Below are positions 8,236 to 15,108 of a DNA stretch of 64,000 nt, piece after piece (the stretch's first letter is position 1; each line of letters opens with the position of its first letter). The notes below the pieces were generated by a model. The model saw only the letters and a list, made by a program, of their open reading frames with translations. It searched no databases and was not told where the DNA came from. The position numbers and the translations under genes were made by a program. Source of the DNA: Pseudarthrobacter sp. SSS035 (GTDB lineage: Bacteria > Actinomycetota > Actinomycetes > Actinomycetales > Micrococcaceae); contig NZ_CP096882.1 in assembly GCF_023273875.1 (NCBI RefSeq), positions 3,100,001 to 3,164,000 of the forward strand, in the 5' to 3' direction.

Positions 8236-8652
8236 TCAGGGTTTCGGCAGGGCCCGTACTGTGTTGTTCCGCTTCTCGTGCGTGAGTTCGGCCAGGCCCA
8301 GGGCTTCCAGGAGCGGCGGGAGATACATGCCAAACCGGCCGCGATAACCCTTCCGCAATCCGTACCAGCCGCCCATGGGGTTGGCGGGGTCGCGGCCCCA
8401 GGCCTCGACGCTGTCCTCCGGCGCGGGTTTGCTTTCATCGGCGGCCCCCAGCGGAACCCAGTCGCCTTGCTCCAGCAGCCAGGAGTGGAGATCCTCTATG
8501 GCCTGAAGATGGTACTTCAACGTGGTCGAGCCGACCTGGCAGACCAGCGCCGGAGGGTCCGCGTCCGGGTCCCCGTACATGGTGTACCCAGATGATCCCG
8601 GAGCCGTCACCAGCTCCCAAGGATCAGCCTTCGTTCCTTCAGCCACGCCCAT
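8236..8652 (-). CDS. Hypothetical protein
   Basis: A 138-residue soluble protein I cannot assign to a known family. It starts at the ATG at 8652 because AGGAAGG lies 6 bases upstream; the in-frame GTG at 8673 has no such site. It is rich in Trp and Gly, with a central amphipathic helix (LKYHLQAIEDLHSWLLEQ) and a C-terminal segment GLRKGYRGRFGMYLPPLLE. It is convergent with the HPt gene. I see no signal peptide or membrane segment. Confidence 0.7.
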   Translation of the reverse strand: MGVAEGTKADPWELVTAPGSSGYTMYGDPDADPPALVCQVGSTTLKYHLQAIEDLHSWLLEQGDWVPLGAADESKPAPEDSVEAWGRDPANPMGGWYGLRKGYRGRFGMYLPPLLEALGLAELTHEKRNNTVRALPKP

Positions 8653-8752
8653 TCCCACCTTCCTGGATGCCACCCGGAACTCCAGCCTATGGGCAGCAAC
8701 ACCACGCGTAAACAGCGGAAATTTGCAGTATTCACAAATTAGTAAAACTGAG

Positions 8753-8758
8753 TAATGT
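8753..8758 (+). promoter_or_regulatory. -10 element of a predicted leaderless promoter (ABC exporter operon)
   Basis: TAATGT ends 7 bases before the ATG at 8766, so transcription would begin at or next to the start codon. No Shine-Dalgarno sequence is visible. Confidence 0.55.
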
Positions 8759-8765
8759 TCCGCCT

Positions 8766-9803
8766 ATGGACACCATCATCCAGACCGTTGAATTGCACAA
8801 GCACTTCGGCAGGGTCCGGGCACTTGACGGGCTCAACCTAGAAGTCCAGCGCGGCGAAATCCATGGATTCCTCGGACCCAACGGCGCCGGGAAGTCCACC
8901 ACCCTCCGCATCCTGCTGGGCCTGGCCAAGGCCACGTCCGGCACGGCCAGCGTTTTGGGGCTTGACCCGTGGACGCAGTCCGTTCAGCTGCACCGGAGCC
9001 TGGCCTACGTTCCCGGCGACGTGCGGCTTTGGCCCAACCTGTCCGGCGGCGAGACCATCGACCTGCTCTCGCGCCTGCGCGGCGGCACCTCCGACGGCGG
9101 CACCTCCGACGGCGGCACGTCCGACGGCGGCACCTCCGGCCGCGCTGCGGACGGCAAGGCCTACCTCCAGCGCAAGGCACGTCTCTGCGAGGCCTTCGAC
9201 TTCGATCCCGGCAAGAAGGGCCGCGCCTATTCGAAGGGCAACCGGCAGAAGGTGGCGCTGATCGCGGCCCTGGCCACGGACGCGGAGCTGTACCTCTTCG
9301 ACGAACCCACGAGCGGACTTGACCCGCTCATGGAGGCGGTGTTCCGGCGGGAGACGCTGGCCGTCGTCGAACGCGGTGCCACTGTGCTCCTCTCCAGCCA
9401 CATCCTGTCCGAGGTGGAGGCGCTGTGCCAGCGCGTGAGCATCATCCGTGCAGGCAGGATCGTGGACGGCGGCACGCTGGATTCCCTTCGCCACCTCACC
9501 CGCACGGAGGTCTCCTTCGCGGCGGACGGCGTGGACACCCGTGCCCTGGGGGAGCTCGGCGCCGTCCATGGATTGACGGCCGACGGCGGCAGGGTCAAGT
9601 TTGGTGCCGACTCGGACCGGATCGCCGAGGTGCTCCCGGTGCTCGGTGCCCTGGGAGTGCAGGGACTGATCATCACCCCGCCGTCGCTCGAGGAGCTATT
9701 CCTTCGCCACTACGGCGACACGTCCGTGTCCGCTCACGGCAAGCATGCCGAGGCCGAGCCCGGCCAGCGGCGGCACCTGCTCGGCGCGCGGGGCCGTGGC
9801 TGA
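8766..9803 (+). CDS. ABC-2 exporter ATP-binding protein
   Basis: A 345-residue nucleotide-binding subunit. Walker A is GPNGAGKS at residues 37-44, the signature loop is the variant YSKGNRQKVAL, and Walker B is LYLFDEPTSGLDP followed by the switch histidine in LLSSHILSEVE. Together with the next gene it forms an exporter of the type annotated in actinobacteria as an exporter of polyketide antibiotics. The helical domain carries a GGTSD repeat insert at about residues 106-125, encoded by a 15-bp minisatellite. It is the first gene of a four-gene run ending with a MarR-like regulator and a CorA-like protein. Confidence 0.92.
   Translation: MDTIIQTVELHKHFGRVRALDGLNLEVQRGEIHGFLGPNGAGKSTTLRILLGLAKATSGTASVLGLDPWTQSVQLHRSLAYVPGDVRLWPNLSGGETIDLLSRLRGGTSDGGTSDGGTSDGGTSGRAADGKAYLQRKARLCEAFDFDPGKKGRAYSKGNRQKVALIAALATDAELYLFDEPTSGLDPLMEAVFRRETLAVVERGATVLLSSHILSEVEALCQRVSIIRAGRIVDGGTLDSLRHLTRTEVSFAADGVDTRALGELGAVHGLTADGGRVKFGADSDRIAEVLPVLGALGVQGLIITPPSLEELFLRHYGDTSVSAHGKHAEAEPGQRRHLLGARGRG
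9081..9140 (+). repeat. 15-bp minisatellite, four in-frame copies, inside the ABC ATPase gene
   Basis: Four successive units of GGCGGCACCTCCGAC (the third has one change, the fourth is diverged at its end) encode GGTSD repeats in the helical subdomain before the signature loop. The unit length is a multiple of three, so copy number could change without breaking the frame. Confidence 0.9.
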
Positions 9804-11427
9804 GGTGTACACGCTCCGGGTCCTTTGGGGCCAACGACTGCGCCGCGACCGCTGGCAGCTCGCCATCTGGGTGCTGGGCATCGGCGCCCTGGCCATGTTC
9901 GCTGCGGCCGCCATCCTCCGAACCTACGGCGACCAGGCCGGCCGCGCGGAGATCCTGCAGGTGGCCATCGCCACTCCTGCCATCCTGATGCTCCGCGGCC
10001 TGGCACGCGGGCCTGACCTGGGAGCCTTCACGTTCTTCCAGATCTACTCCTTCCTTGCCTTGCTGGCCGGCCTCATGAGCACCTTCCTGGCTGTGCGCCA
10101 TTCCCGGGCCGAGGAGGAAAGCGGCAGTGCCGAGCTCATCGCGGCCACCCCCGCCGGCCGCCTGACCCCTGCAGCGGCCACGTTCCTGCACGGCACCGTG
10201 GCCAACGTCCTGGTGGCACTGGCGGTATTTGCCGGCTTCGCGGCAGCGGGGCTTGATCCTGCCGGTTCCCTGGTGGCGGGCGCGGCAACGGGCGCCGTCG
10301 GCGTGGCATTCCTGGGGGTGGGCCTTCTCATGGCCCAGCTGATGGGCACATCCCGCGGCGCGAACGGGTCCTCCGCGGCGCTGGTTGTCCTGGCGTACGT
10401 CCTGCGGGGTATCGGGGACGCTACGGGCACGCCGAACGCCGACGGAACAGTGATGACAGCCGGGGCGGCCAGCTGGTTCTCCCCGATCGGCTGGGGTCAG
10501 CAAACCTTCGCCTATACGGGTGACCGGTGGTGGCCGCTGCTCCTGCCGGTGGGGCTCGCCGTCGTATGCCTGGCCGCGGCCTGGCTGTTCCTGGAAAGGC
10601 GGGACAGCGGCGCAAGCGTCTGGGGAGCGCTTCCCGGCCGGGCAGCCGCGCGTCGCGGACTGAACAGCCCCTTTGCACTCGCTCTGCGGCTGCAGGCCGG
10701 TTCGATCATCGGCTGGAGCCTGGGCGGACTGGCGGGGGGACTCCTGGCCGGCTCGCTCGGTAGCGCGATCGCCGCCGTTGACCTGGCCGACAGCAACGTC
10801 ACCGCGGTGCTTCGTGCCTTCATCCAGTCCCAAGGCGCGTCGCTGACCCAGCTCATGATCTCGGTCCTGTTTTCGATCGTCGGGGTTCTGGCCGCCGCCT
10901 GCGGACTCCAGGCTATCCTCCGGCTGCGCCAGGAGGAGGCGGCCGGTACCGCGGAACTCCTGCTGGCCGCCCCCGTCAGCAGGATCCGGTGGCTGGTCAG
11001 CTACTTGGTGCTGGGCGCGTCCTCGGTATTGATGGTCATGTTCCTCGCGGGGCTGGGCGCCTGGGTTTCCCTGACCGGATCGGGCGACACGTCCGTGGAC
11101 GGGTGGGCGGTGTGGCAGACCGCCGCGGCCCAGCTTCCCGCGGCACTCATCTATCTTGCTGTGCCTGCGCTGGTGTTCGTCCTCTGGCCCTTGGCGACGA
11201 TCGCCGTCGGCTGGGCGCTCCTGGCCGCCGGCGTGGTCCTGGGCATCTTCGGCGGCATGGTGGGCCTGAACCAGGACGTCCGCAACATCTCACCGTTCTC
11301 CCACACGCCCGTGCCGAACGGTACGACGACGGACTGGAGCGGTGCGTGGTGGATGCTCGCCATCGCAGTGCTCACCGGCGCCGTGGCCGTCGTTGTTATG
11401 CGGCGGCGGGAAACGGGTACAGCATGA
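9796..11427 (+). CDS. ABC-2 exporter permease
   Basis: A polytopic membrane protein of about 543 residues with roughly twelve hydrophobic segments in two homologous halves; each half carries an RxEEESGSAELIAATP or RQEEAAGTAELLLAAP motif (shown within 16 residues) before a membrane segment, typical of the double-permease antibiotic exporters. The GTG at 9796 overlaps the ATPase stop by 8 bases; an in-frame ATG at 9745 would add 17 low-complexity residues and is less likely. It acts with the upstream ATPase. The exported compound is unknown. Confidence 0.87.
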   Translation: MAEVYTLRVLWGQRLRRDRWQLAIWVLGIGALAMFAAAAILRTYGDQAGRAEILQVAIATPAILMLRGLARGPDLGAFTFFQIYSFLALLAGLMSTFLAVRHSRAEEESGSAELIAATPAGRLTPAAATFLHGTVANVLVALAVFAGFAAAGLDPAGSLVAGAATGAVGVAFLGVGLLMAQLMGTSRGANGSSAALVVLAYVLRGIGDATGTPNADGTVMTAGAASWFSPIGWGQQTFAYTGDRWWPLLLPVGLAVVCLAAAWLFLERRDSGASVWGALPGRAAARRGLNSPFALALRLQAGSIIGWSLGGLAGGLLAGSLGSAIAAVDLADSNVTAVLRAFIQSQGASLTQLMISVLFSIVGVLAAACGLQAILRLRQEEAAGTAELLLAAPVSRIRWLVSYLVLGASSVLMVMFLAGLGAWVSLTGSGDTSVDGWAVWQTAAAQLPAALIYLAVPALVFVLWPLATIAVGWALLAAGVVLGIFGGMVGLNQDVRNISPFSHTPVPNGTTTDWSGAWWMLAIAVLTGAVAVVVMRRRETGTA

Positions 11428-11936
11428 CGGCGGACGCGGCTGCGGTCAACGCCGCGGCGGAAAAGGCCGCAGCAGGCTTCGCCTCGGCGGGCTTCCCCAA
11501 GATGCCTGCCCGGGCCCTGATGGCCCTGGTCTCCTCCGAGGACGGGAGCCTCACGGCAGCCGAGCTTGCGGAGAAACTGGGGGTGAGCGCCGCCGCGGTG
11601 TCCGGCGCCGTCCGGTACCTGCAGACCGTGGGCTTCGTCCACCGGGTCTCGCAGCCCGGCAGCCGCCGCGACCTGTACGCCCTCTACGACGATGAGTGGT
11701 ACATCGTCTCCATGCGGAAGAGCCCCACCTACCAAAGCCTCGCCGCCCTGACGGATGCAACCGCCGAGGCCCTGCCGGCAGGATCCGCAGCCCGGTCCCG
11801 GGTGACGGAGATGGGCCGCTTCTACCGCTTCCTCGCCGCCAGGATGCCCGCACTCCTGGACGACTGGGAGCGCGAAAGGAACACTGGGTCCAGCGATGTT
11901 CCGACAAGGAGGCCCGGCCATGACCATCATCGATAA
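11424..11936 (+). CDS. MarR/GbsR-like transcriptional regulator
   Basis: A 170-residue winged-helix protein. The recognition region is AAELAEKLGVSAAAVSGAVR (about residues 47-66), followed by a wing with GSRRDLYALYDDEWY. This is the GbsR-type arrangement with a C-terminal helical dimerisation part. It overlaps the permease stop by ATGA, so it is co-translated with the exporter it probably controls. The C-terminal tail (RRPGHDHHR) runs into the next gene's ribosome binding site. Confidence 0.85.
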   Translation: MTADAAAVNAAAEKAAAGFASAGFPKMPARALMALVSSEDGSLTAAELAEKLGVSAAAVSGAVRYLQTVGFVHRVSQPGSRRDLYALYDDEWYIVSMRKSPTYQSLAALTDATAEALPAGSAARSRVTEMGRFYRFLAARMPALLDDWERERNTGSSDVPTRRPGHDHHR

Positions 11937-12936
11937 CGCGGTGTACGTGGACGGGGTCAGGACGGCGGACCCCGACGGCCTGGACGAGACGTACTTCGCC
12001 CTGAGGCAGCGCGAAGGAATGGCGTGGATCGGACTGTACCGCCCGGACGCCAAGGAAATCAGGTCGGTGGCCGAGGAATTCGACCTGAGCCCCCTCGCGG
12101 TGGAGGACGCCCTGGCCGGACACCAGCGGGCCAAGCTGGAGCACTACGGCGAATGCGTCTTCCTGGTGCTCCGCCCCGCCCGCTACCTCGACGACGTGGA
12201 GAAAGTGGACTTCGGCGAGATCCACGTTTTTGTCGGCGCCGATTATGTGATCACCGTCCGCCACGCCGAATCTCCGGACCTGGCAAGGGTGCGCCAGCGG
12301 ATGGAATCCACGCCGGAGTTCCTCGCCCTGGGCCCGGAGGCTGTGCTGTACGGGATCCTGGACCAGGTGGTGGACGAGTACGAACCCGTGGCCGCGGGGC
12401 TGGAGAACGATGTGGACGAGATCGAGGACGACCTCTTCGGCGCCGATCCGGACGTGTCGCGCCGGATCTACGAGCTCTCCCGCCAGGTCATCACCTTCCA
12501 GCGCGCCACCAGCCCGTTGGTTGGCATCCTCCAGGCCCTCGCGGCCGGAACACCGGAGCACCAACCGGGTCCCGAGCTGCAGGACCATTTCCGCGACGTG
12601 CTGGACCACGTGATCCGGCTGAATGAACGGGTGGCGTCCTTCCGCGCACTGCTGCAGAACGCCCTGGCTGTTAATGCGGCGTTGGTGGCGCAGCGGCAGA
12701 ACGACGAAATGCGCCGGCTCACGGAATCCAGCTTCGCCCAGAGCGAGCAGGTGAAACGCATTTCGTCGTGGGCGGCCATCCTGTTTGCGCCCACGCTGGT
12801 AGGCACCATTTACGGCATGAATTTCACCAGCATGCCCGAGCTGAACTGGGTCTTCGGCTACCCGTTTGCCCTGGGCCTGATGGTTGCCATGGGGCTGGGG
12901 CTCTACTGGACCTTCAAGCGCAACAAATGGATCTAA
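11920..12936 (+). CDS. CorA-like magnesium/divalent cation transporter
   Basis: A 338-residue CorA family protein: a large cytoplasmic alpha/beta domain, a long helix, and two C-terminal membrane segments with the selectivity motif GMN in TIYGMNFTSMPEL. The C-terminus ends KRNKWI, as is typical. The ATG at 11920 is chosen because AAGGAGG (11906-11912) lies 7 bases upstream; an ATG at 11896 is also in frame. It overlaps the regulator gene by 17 bases. The reason it is coupled to a drug-type exporter operon is not evident. Confidence 0.92.
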   Translation: MTIIDNAVYVDGVRTADPDGLDETYFALRQREGMAWIGLYRPDAKEIRSVAEEFDLSPLAVEDALAGHQRAKLEHYGECVFLVLRPARYLDDVEKVDFGEIHVFVGADYVITVRHAESPDLARVRQRMESTPEFLALGPEAVLYGILDQVVDEYEPVAAGLENDVDEIEDDLFGADPDVSRRIYELSRQVITFQRATSPLVGILQALAAGTPEHQPGPELQDHFRDVLDHVIRLNERVASFRALLQNALAVNAALVAQRQNDEMRRLTESSFAQSEQVKRISSWAAILFAPTLVGTIYGMNFTSMPELNWVFGYPFALGLMVAMGLGLYWTFKRNKWI

Positions 12937-12968
12937 GGGCATTGACGGGCAGTGTGGTGCCGGGTAGC

Positions 12969-13001
12969 TTATCGATTGTCGTTATTAACGAATATCGATA
13001 A
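12969..13001. promoter_or_regulatory. 33-bp palindromic operator before the DUF2975/XRE pair
   Basis: The sequence is symmetric about 12985: outer arms TTATCGAT (12969-12976) and ATCGATAA (12994-13001), inner arms TCGTTA (12979-12984) and TAACGA (12986-12991). Fourteen of sixteen pairs match. It lies 20 bp before the ATG at 13021 and is the probable binding site of the XRE regulator encoded two genes on. Confidence 0.65.
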
Positions 13002-13020
13002 TGCTTTTTTTGGGGGAGCC

Positions 13021-13659
13021 ATGAAACTGACCAAGGACACTGCCGGGCCGGAGACTAGCGGGAAGAAGTTCGTCTCCAGGGCGGACGCCGTCCTTCTGAT
13101 GATTATGTCGGCGGCCGCGGCGGTGATAACAACCGTTTGGTCCGTGACTGGGATCGTCGGATATTTCACTGGACCTGCGACCCTGGTGCTTCCCATTTCC
13201 ACGGCACGGCGGACTGTCAGCGGGCTGGAGTTGGAATCCACCGGGCACTTCACGTCGCTGGAAGCCACCATTCCTGACATTTCGGACGGTCCGGCAGCGT
13301 TCCTGGGCTGGGGAGCCGCCCTGAACCTGGTGGGTATCCTGGCCATCCTGACGCTGCTTTTTCTGCTGGCCTACCGGCTCCACAGTGCGACATTGTTCAC
13401 GTCAGGTTCCGAGCGGATCGTGGGTGCCTGTGGCGCAGTGCTGGCGGTAGCAGGGTCAGTGGGCCAGGTCCTCGACGGGTGGGGACGGACCCGGCTGGCG
13501 GACATGATCGTGGCGAACGGACCCACATCTGGGGAGCTCTACATCTACACGGGCGAGTTCGATCTCTGGCCCTTGGCGGTTGGCTTGGTCCTGGTGCTGG
13601 TGGCAGGCGTCTTCCAGTACGGCCGCCGGCTCCAGGCAGACACGGAGGGGCTGGTCTGA
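13021..13659 (+). CDS. DUF2975-like membrane protein
   Basis: A 212-residue protein with four predicted membrane segments (around residues 25-50, 100-125, 135-155 and 180-200) and a large extracellular loop after the first. This arrangement, directly followed by a small XRE regulator with overlapping stop and start (TGATG), is typical of the DUF2975/YozG pairs. A purine-rich GGGGGAG precedes the ATG. The function of the family is not known; the pair is probably autoregulated through the 33-bp palindrome upstream. Confidence 0.78.
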   Translation: MKLTKDTAGPETSGKKFVSRADAVLLMIMSAAAAVITTVWSVTGIVGYFTGPATLVLPISTARRTVSGLELESTGHFTSLEATIPDISDGPAAFLGWGAALNLVGILAILTLLFLLAYRLHSATLFTSGSERIVGACGAVLAVAGSVGQVLDGWGRTRLADMIVANGPTSGELYIYTGEFDLWPLAVGLVLVLVAGVFQYGRRLQADTEGLV

Positions 13660-13889
13660 TGCCAGCCGAAGACTCGGACATCCACTGCCGGCTCGATGAA
13701 CTCCTCGAAGCACGGGGGATGACGTTGACCGAACTCAGCAAGACCGTCGGAGTCAGCCTGGTGAATTTGTCCGTGCTCAAGAACGACCGCGCGAGGGCCA
13801 TTAGGTTCTCCACGCTGACAGCGATCTGCGACGCCCTGGGCTGCCAGGTGGGGGACCTGCTGGTAGTTGTCCCGCGAGCTAGGCCCTGA
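13659..13889 (+). CDS. XRE-family (YozG-like) regulator
   Basis: A 76-residue stand-alone Cro/C1-type helix-turn-helix protein. The HTH runs from MTLTELSKTVGVSLVNLSVL to FSTLTAICDALGCQVGDLL, which is the whole protein. It matches the small YozG/YdaS-like regulators encoded beside DUF2975 proteins. The ATG overlaps the preceding stop (TGATG), so both proteins are made from one mRNA. Confidence 0.88.
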   Translation: MPAEDSDIHCRLDELLEARGMTLTELSKTVGVSLVNLSVLKNDRARAIRFSTLTAICDALGCQVGDLLVVVPRARP

Positions 13890-13922
13890 CGCGCTGACTC
13901 CTGACCTGTCGGTGCCCGCTTG

Positions 13923-13928
13923 TACAGT
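13923..13928 (+). promoter_or_regulatory. -10 element of a predicted leaderless promoter (menC)
   Basis: TACAGT lies exactly 6 bases before the ATG at 13935, and no ribosome binding site is visible. The same hexamer and spacing occur before the sulfite reductase gene at 41507. Confidence 0.6.
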
Positions 13929-13934
13929 GAACGC

Positions 13935-14951
13935 ATGCCTCCTTCAGTCCCGCCCGCCTTCCCTTCCCTTGACGAGTTGCTCGCCACGGCCCACGTGGTG
14001 AGCCTGCCCATGCGGGTGAAGTTCCGCGGCATCATGGAACGCGAAACGCTGCTGCTGCGCGGCCCACTCGGCTGGGGCGAGTTCTGCCCGTTCCCCGAAT
14101 ACGCCGACGCCGAGGCCTCCCGCTGGCTCGCCGCCACCATCGAGGCCGGCTGGCACGGCTTCCCGTCACCGGTCCGTTCCGTGATCCCCGTCAACGCCAC
14201 CGTTCCGGCCGTTTCCGCGGACCGGGTGCCGGAGGTCCTGGCACGGTTCGGCCGGGTGGACGCCGTCAAGGTCAAGGTGGCCGAGCGCGGGCAGACGCTC
14301 GACGACGACGCCGCCCGGGTGGCCGCCGTCCGTTCCGCATTGCCGGACGCCGCCATCAGGGTCGACGCCAACGGGGGTTGGGACGTGCCTACCGCAGTGA
14401 AGGCACTCACCCGGCTCGCCGCCGTCGGACTTGAATACGCCGAGCAACCGGTGCCGTCGATTGAGGGGCTCGCCGAGGTGCGGCGGCAGCTGCGCGCCGC
14501 GGGAACGCCGGTGCTGATCGCGGCCGACGAAAGCGTGCGCAAGGAATCCGATCCGCTCAAGGTGGCGCGGGCAGGCGCGGCGGATCTGCTGGTTGTAAAG
14601 GTCGCGCCGCTCGGCGGAGTGCGGCGTGCGCTGGACATCGTGGCGCAGGCTGGGCTCCCCGCCGTCGTCAGTTCCGCGCTGGACACCTCCGTAGGCATCC
14701 GCGCCGGGCTGGCTCTGGCCGCTGCCCTGCCCGAGCTGCCGTATGCGTGCGGGCTGGGGACGGTGTCGCTGTTCACCTCGGACATCACGCTGGATCCGTT
14801 GGTGGCCGACGACGGCGCCATCCGCCTCCGCGAGGTCACCGCCGACGCCGGGCTGCTGGAGCAGTATGCGGCTTCCCCGGAACGCCGCGACTGGTGGCTG
14901 GCCCGCCTCGCCAGGGTCCACGCCCTCCTGGCAGCATCGACTGCTCCGTAA
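13935..14951 (+). CDS. menC: o-Succinylbenzoate synthase
   Basis: A 338-residue enolase-superfamily enzyme that dehydrates SHCHC to o-succinylbenzoate in menaquinone synthesis. Visible active-site elements are KVKVAERG (the KxK base), RVDANGGW (metal-binding Asp), the AADES region and the second lysine in VVKVAPLGG. The start is the ATG placed 6 bases after the -10 box. The stop codon and last codons (STAP) lie inside a long palindrome at 14935-14996. Other menaquinone genes are dispersed in this window (menD, menF, menG). Confidence 0.93.
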   Translation: MPPSVPPAFPSLDELLATAHVVSLPMRVKFRGIMERETLLLRGPLGWGEFCPFPEYADAEASRWLAATIEAGWHGFPSPVRSVIPVNATVPAVSADRVPEVLARFGRVDAVKVKVAERGQTLDDDAARVAAVRSALPDAAIRVDANGGWDVPTAVKALTRLAAVGLEYAEQPVPSIEGLAEVRRQLRAAGTPVLIAADESVRKESDPLKVARAGAADLLVVKVAPLGGVRRALDIVAQAGLPAVVSSALDTSVGIRAGLALAAALPELPYACGLGTVSLFTSDITLDPLVADDGAIRLREVTADAGLLEQYAASPERRDWWLARLARVHALLAASTAP

Positions 14952-14996
14952 CGGCCCTTTTGCGGGCTGAAAAGGGCGCTTACGGAGCAATCGATG
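14935..14996. repeat. Long palindrome overlapping the menC stop
   Basis: Arms 14935-14961 and 14970-14996 (27 bp) match at 24 positions around the 8-base loop GCGGGCTG. The stem includes TTGCTCCGTAA-like sequence and ends in CATCGA. A sister element with nearly the same right arm (TACGGAGCAATCGATG) lies at 54384-54445, 39 kb away. It is in position to act as the menC terminator. Confidence 0.88.
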
Positions 14997-15108
14997 GGAA
15001 TCCCTGCAGGTCACCGCGGGTTAACCGGAACTTCACCCGGCTGACGGCTGGGCGTCGGAAGCGGCTGAAAGGGTGGCCGGGACCCGATCGTAAATTTGGA
15101 GGCACCCC

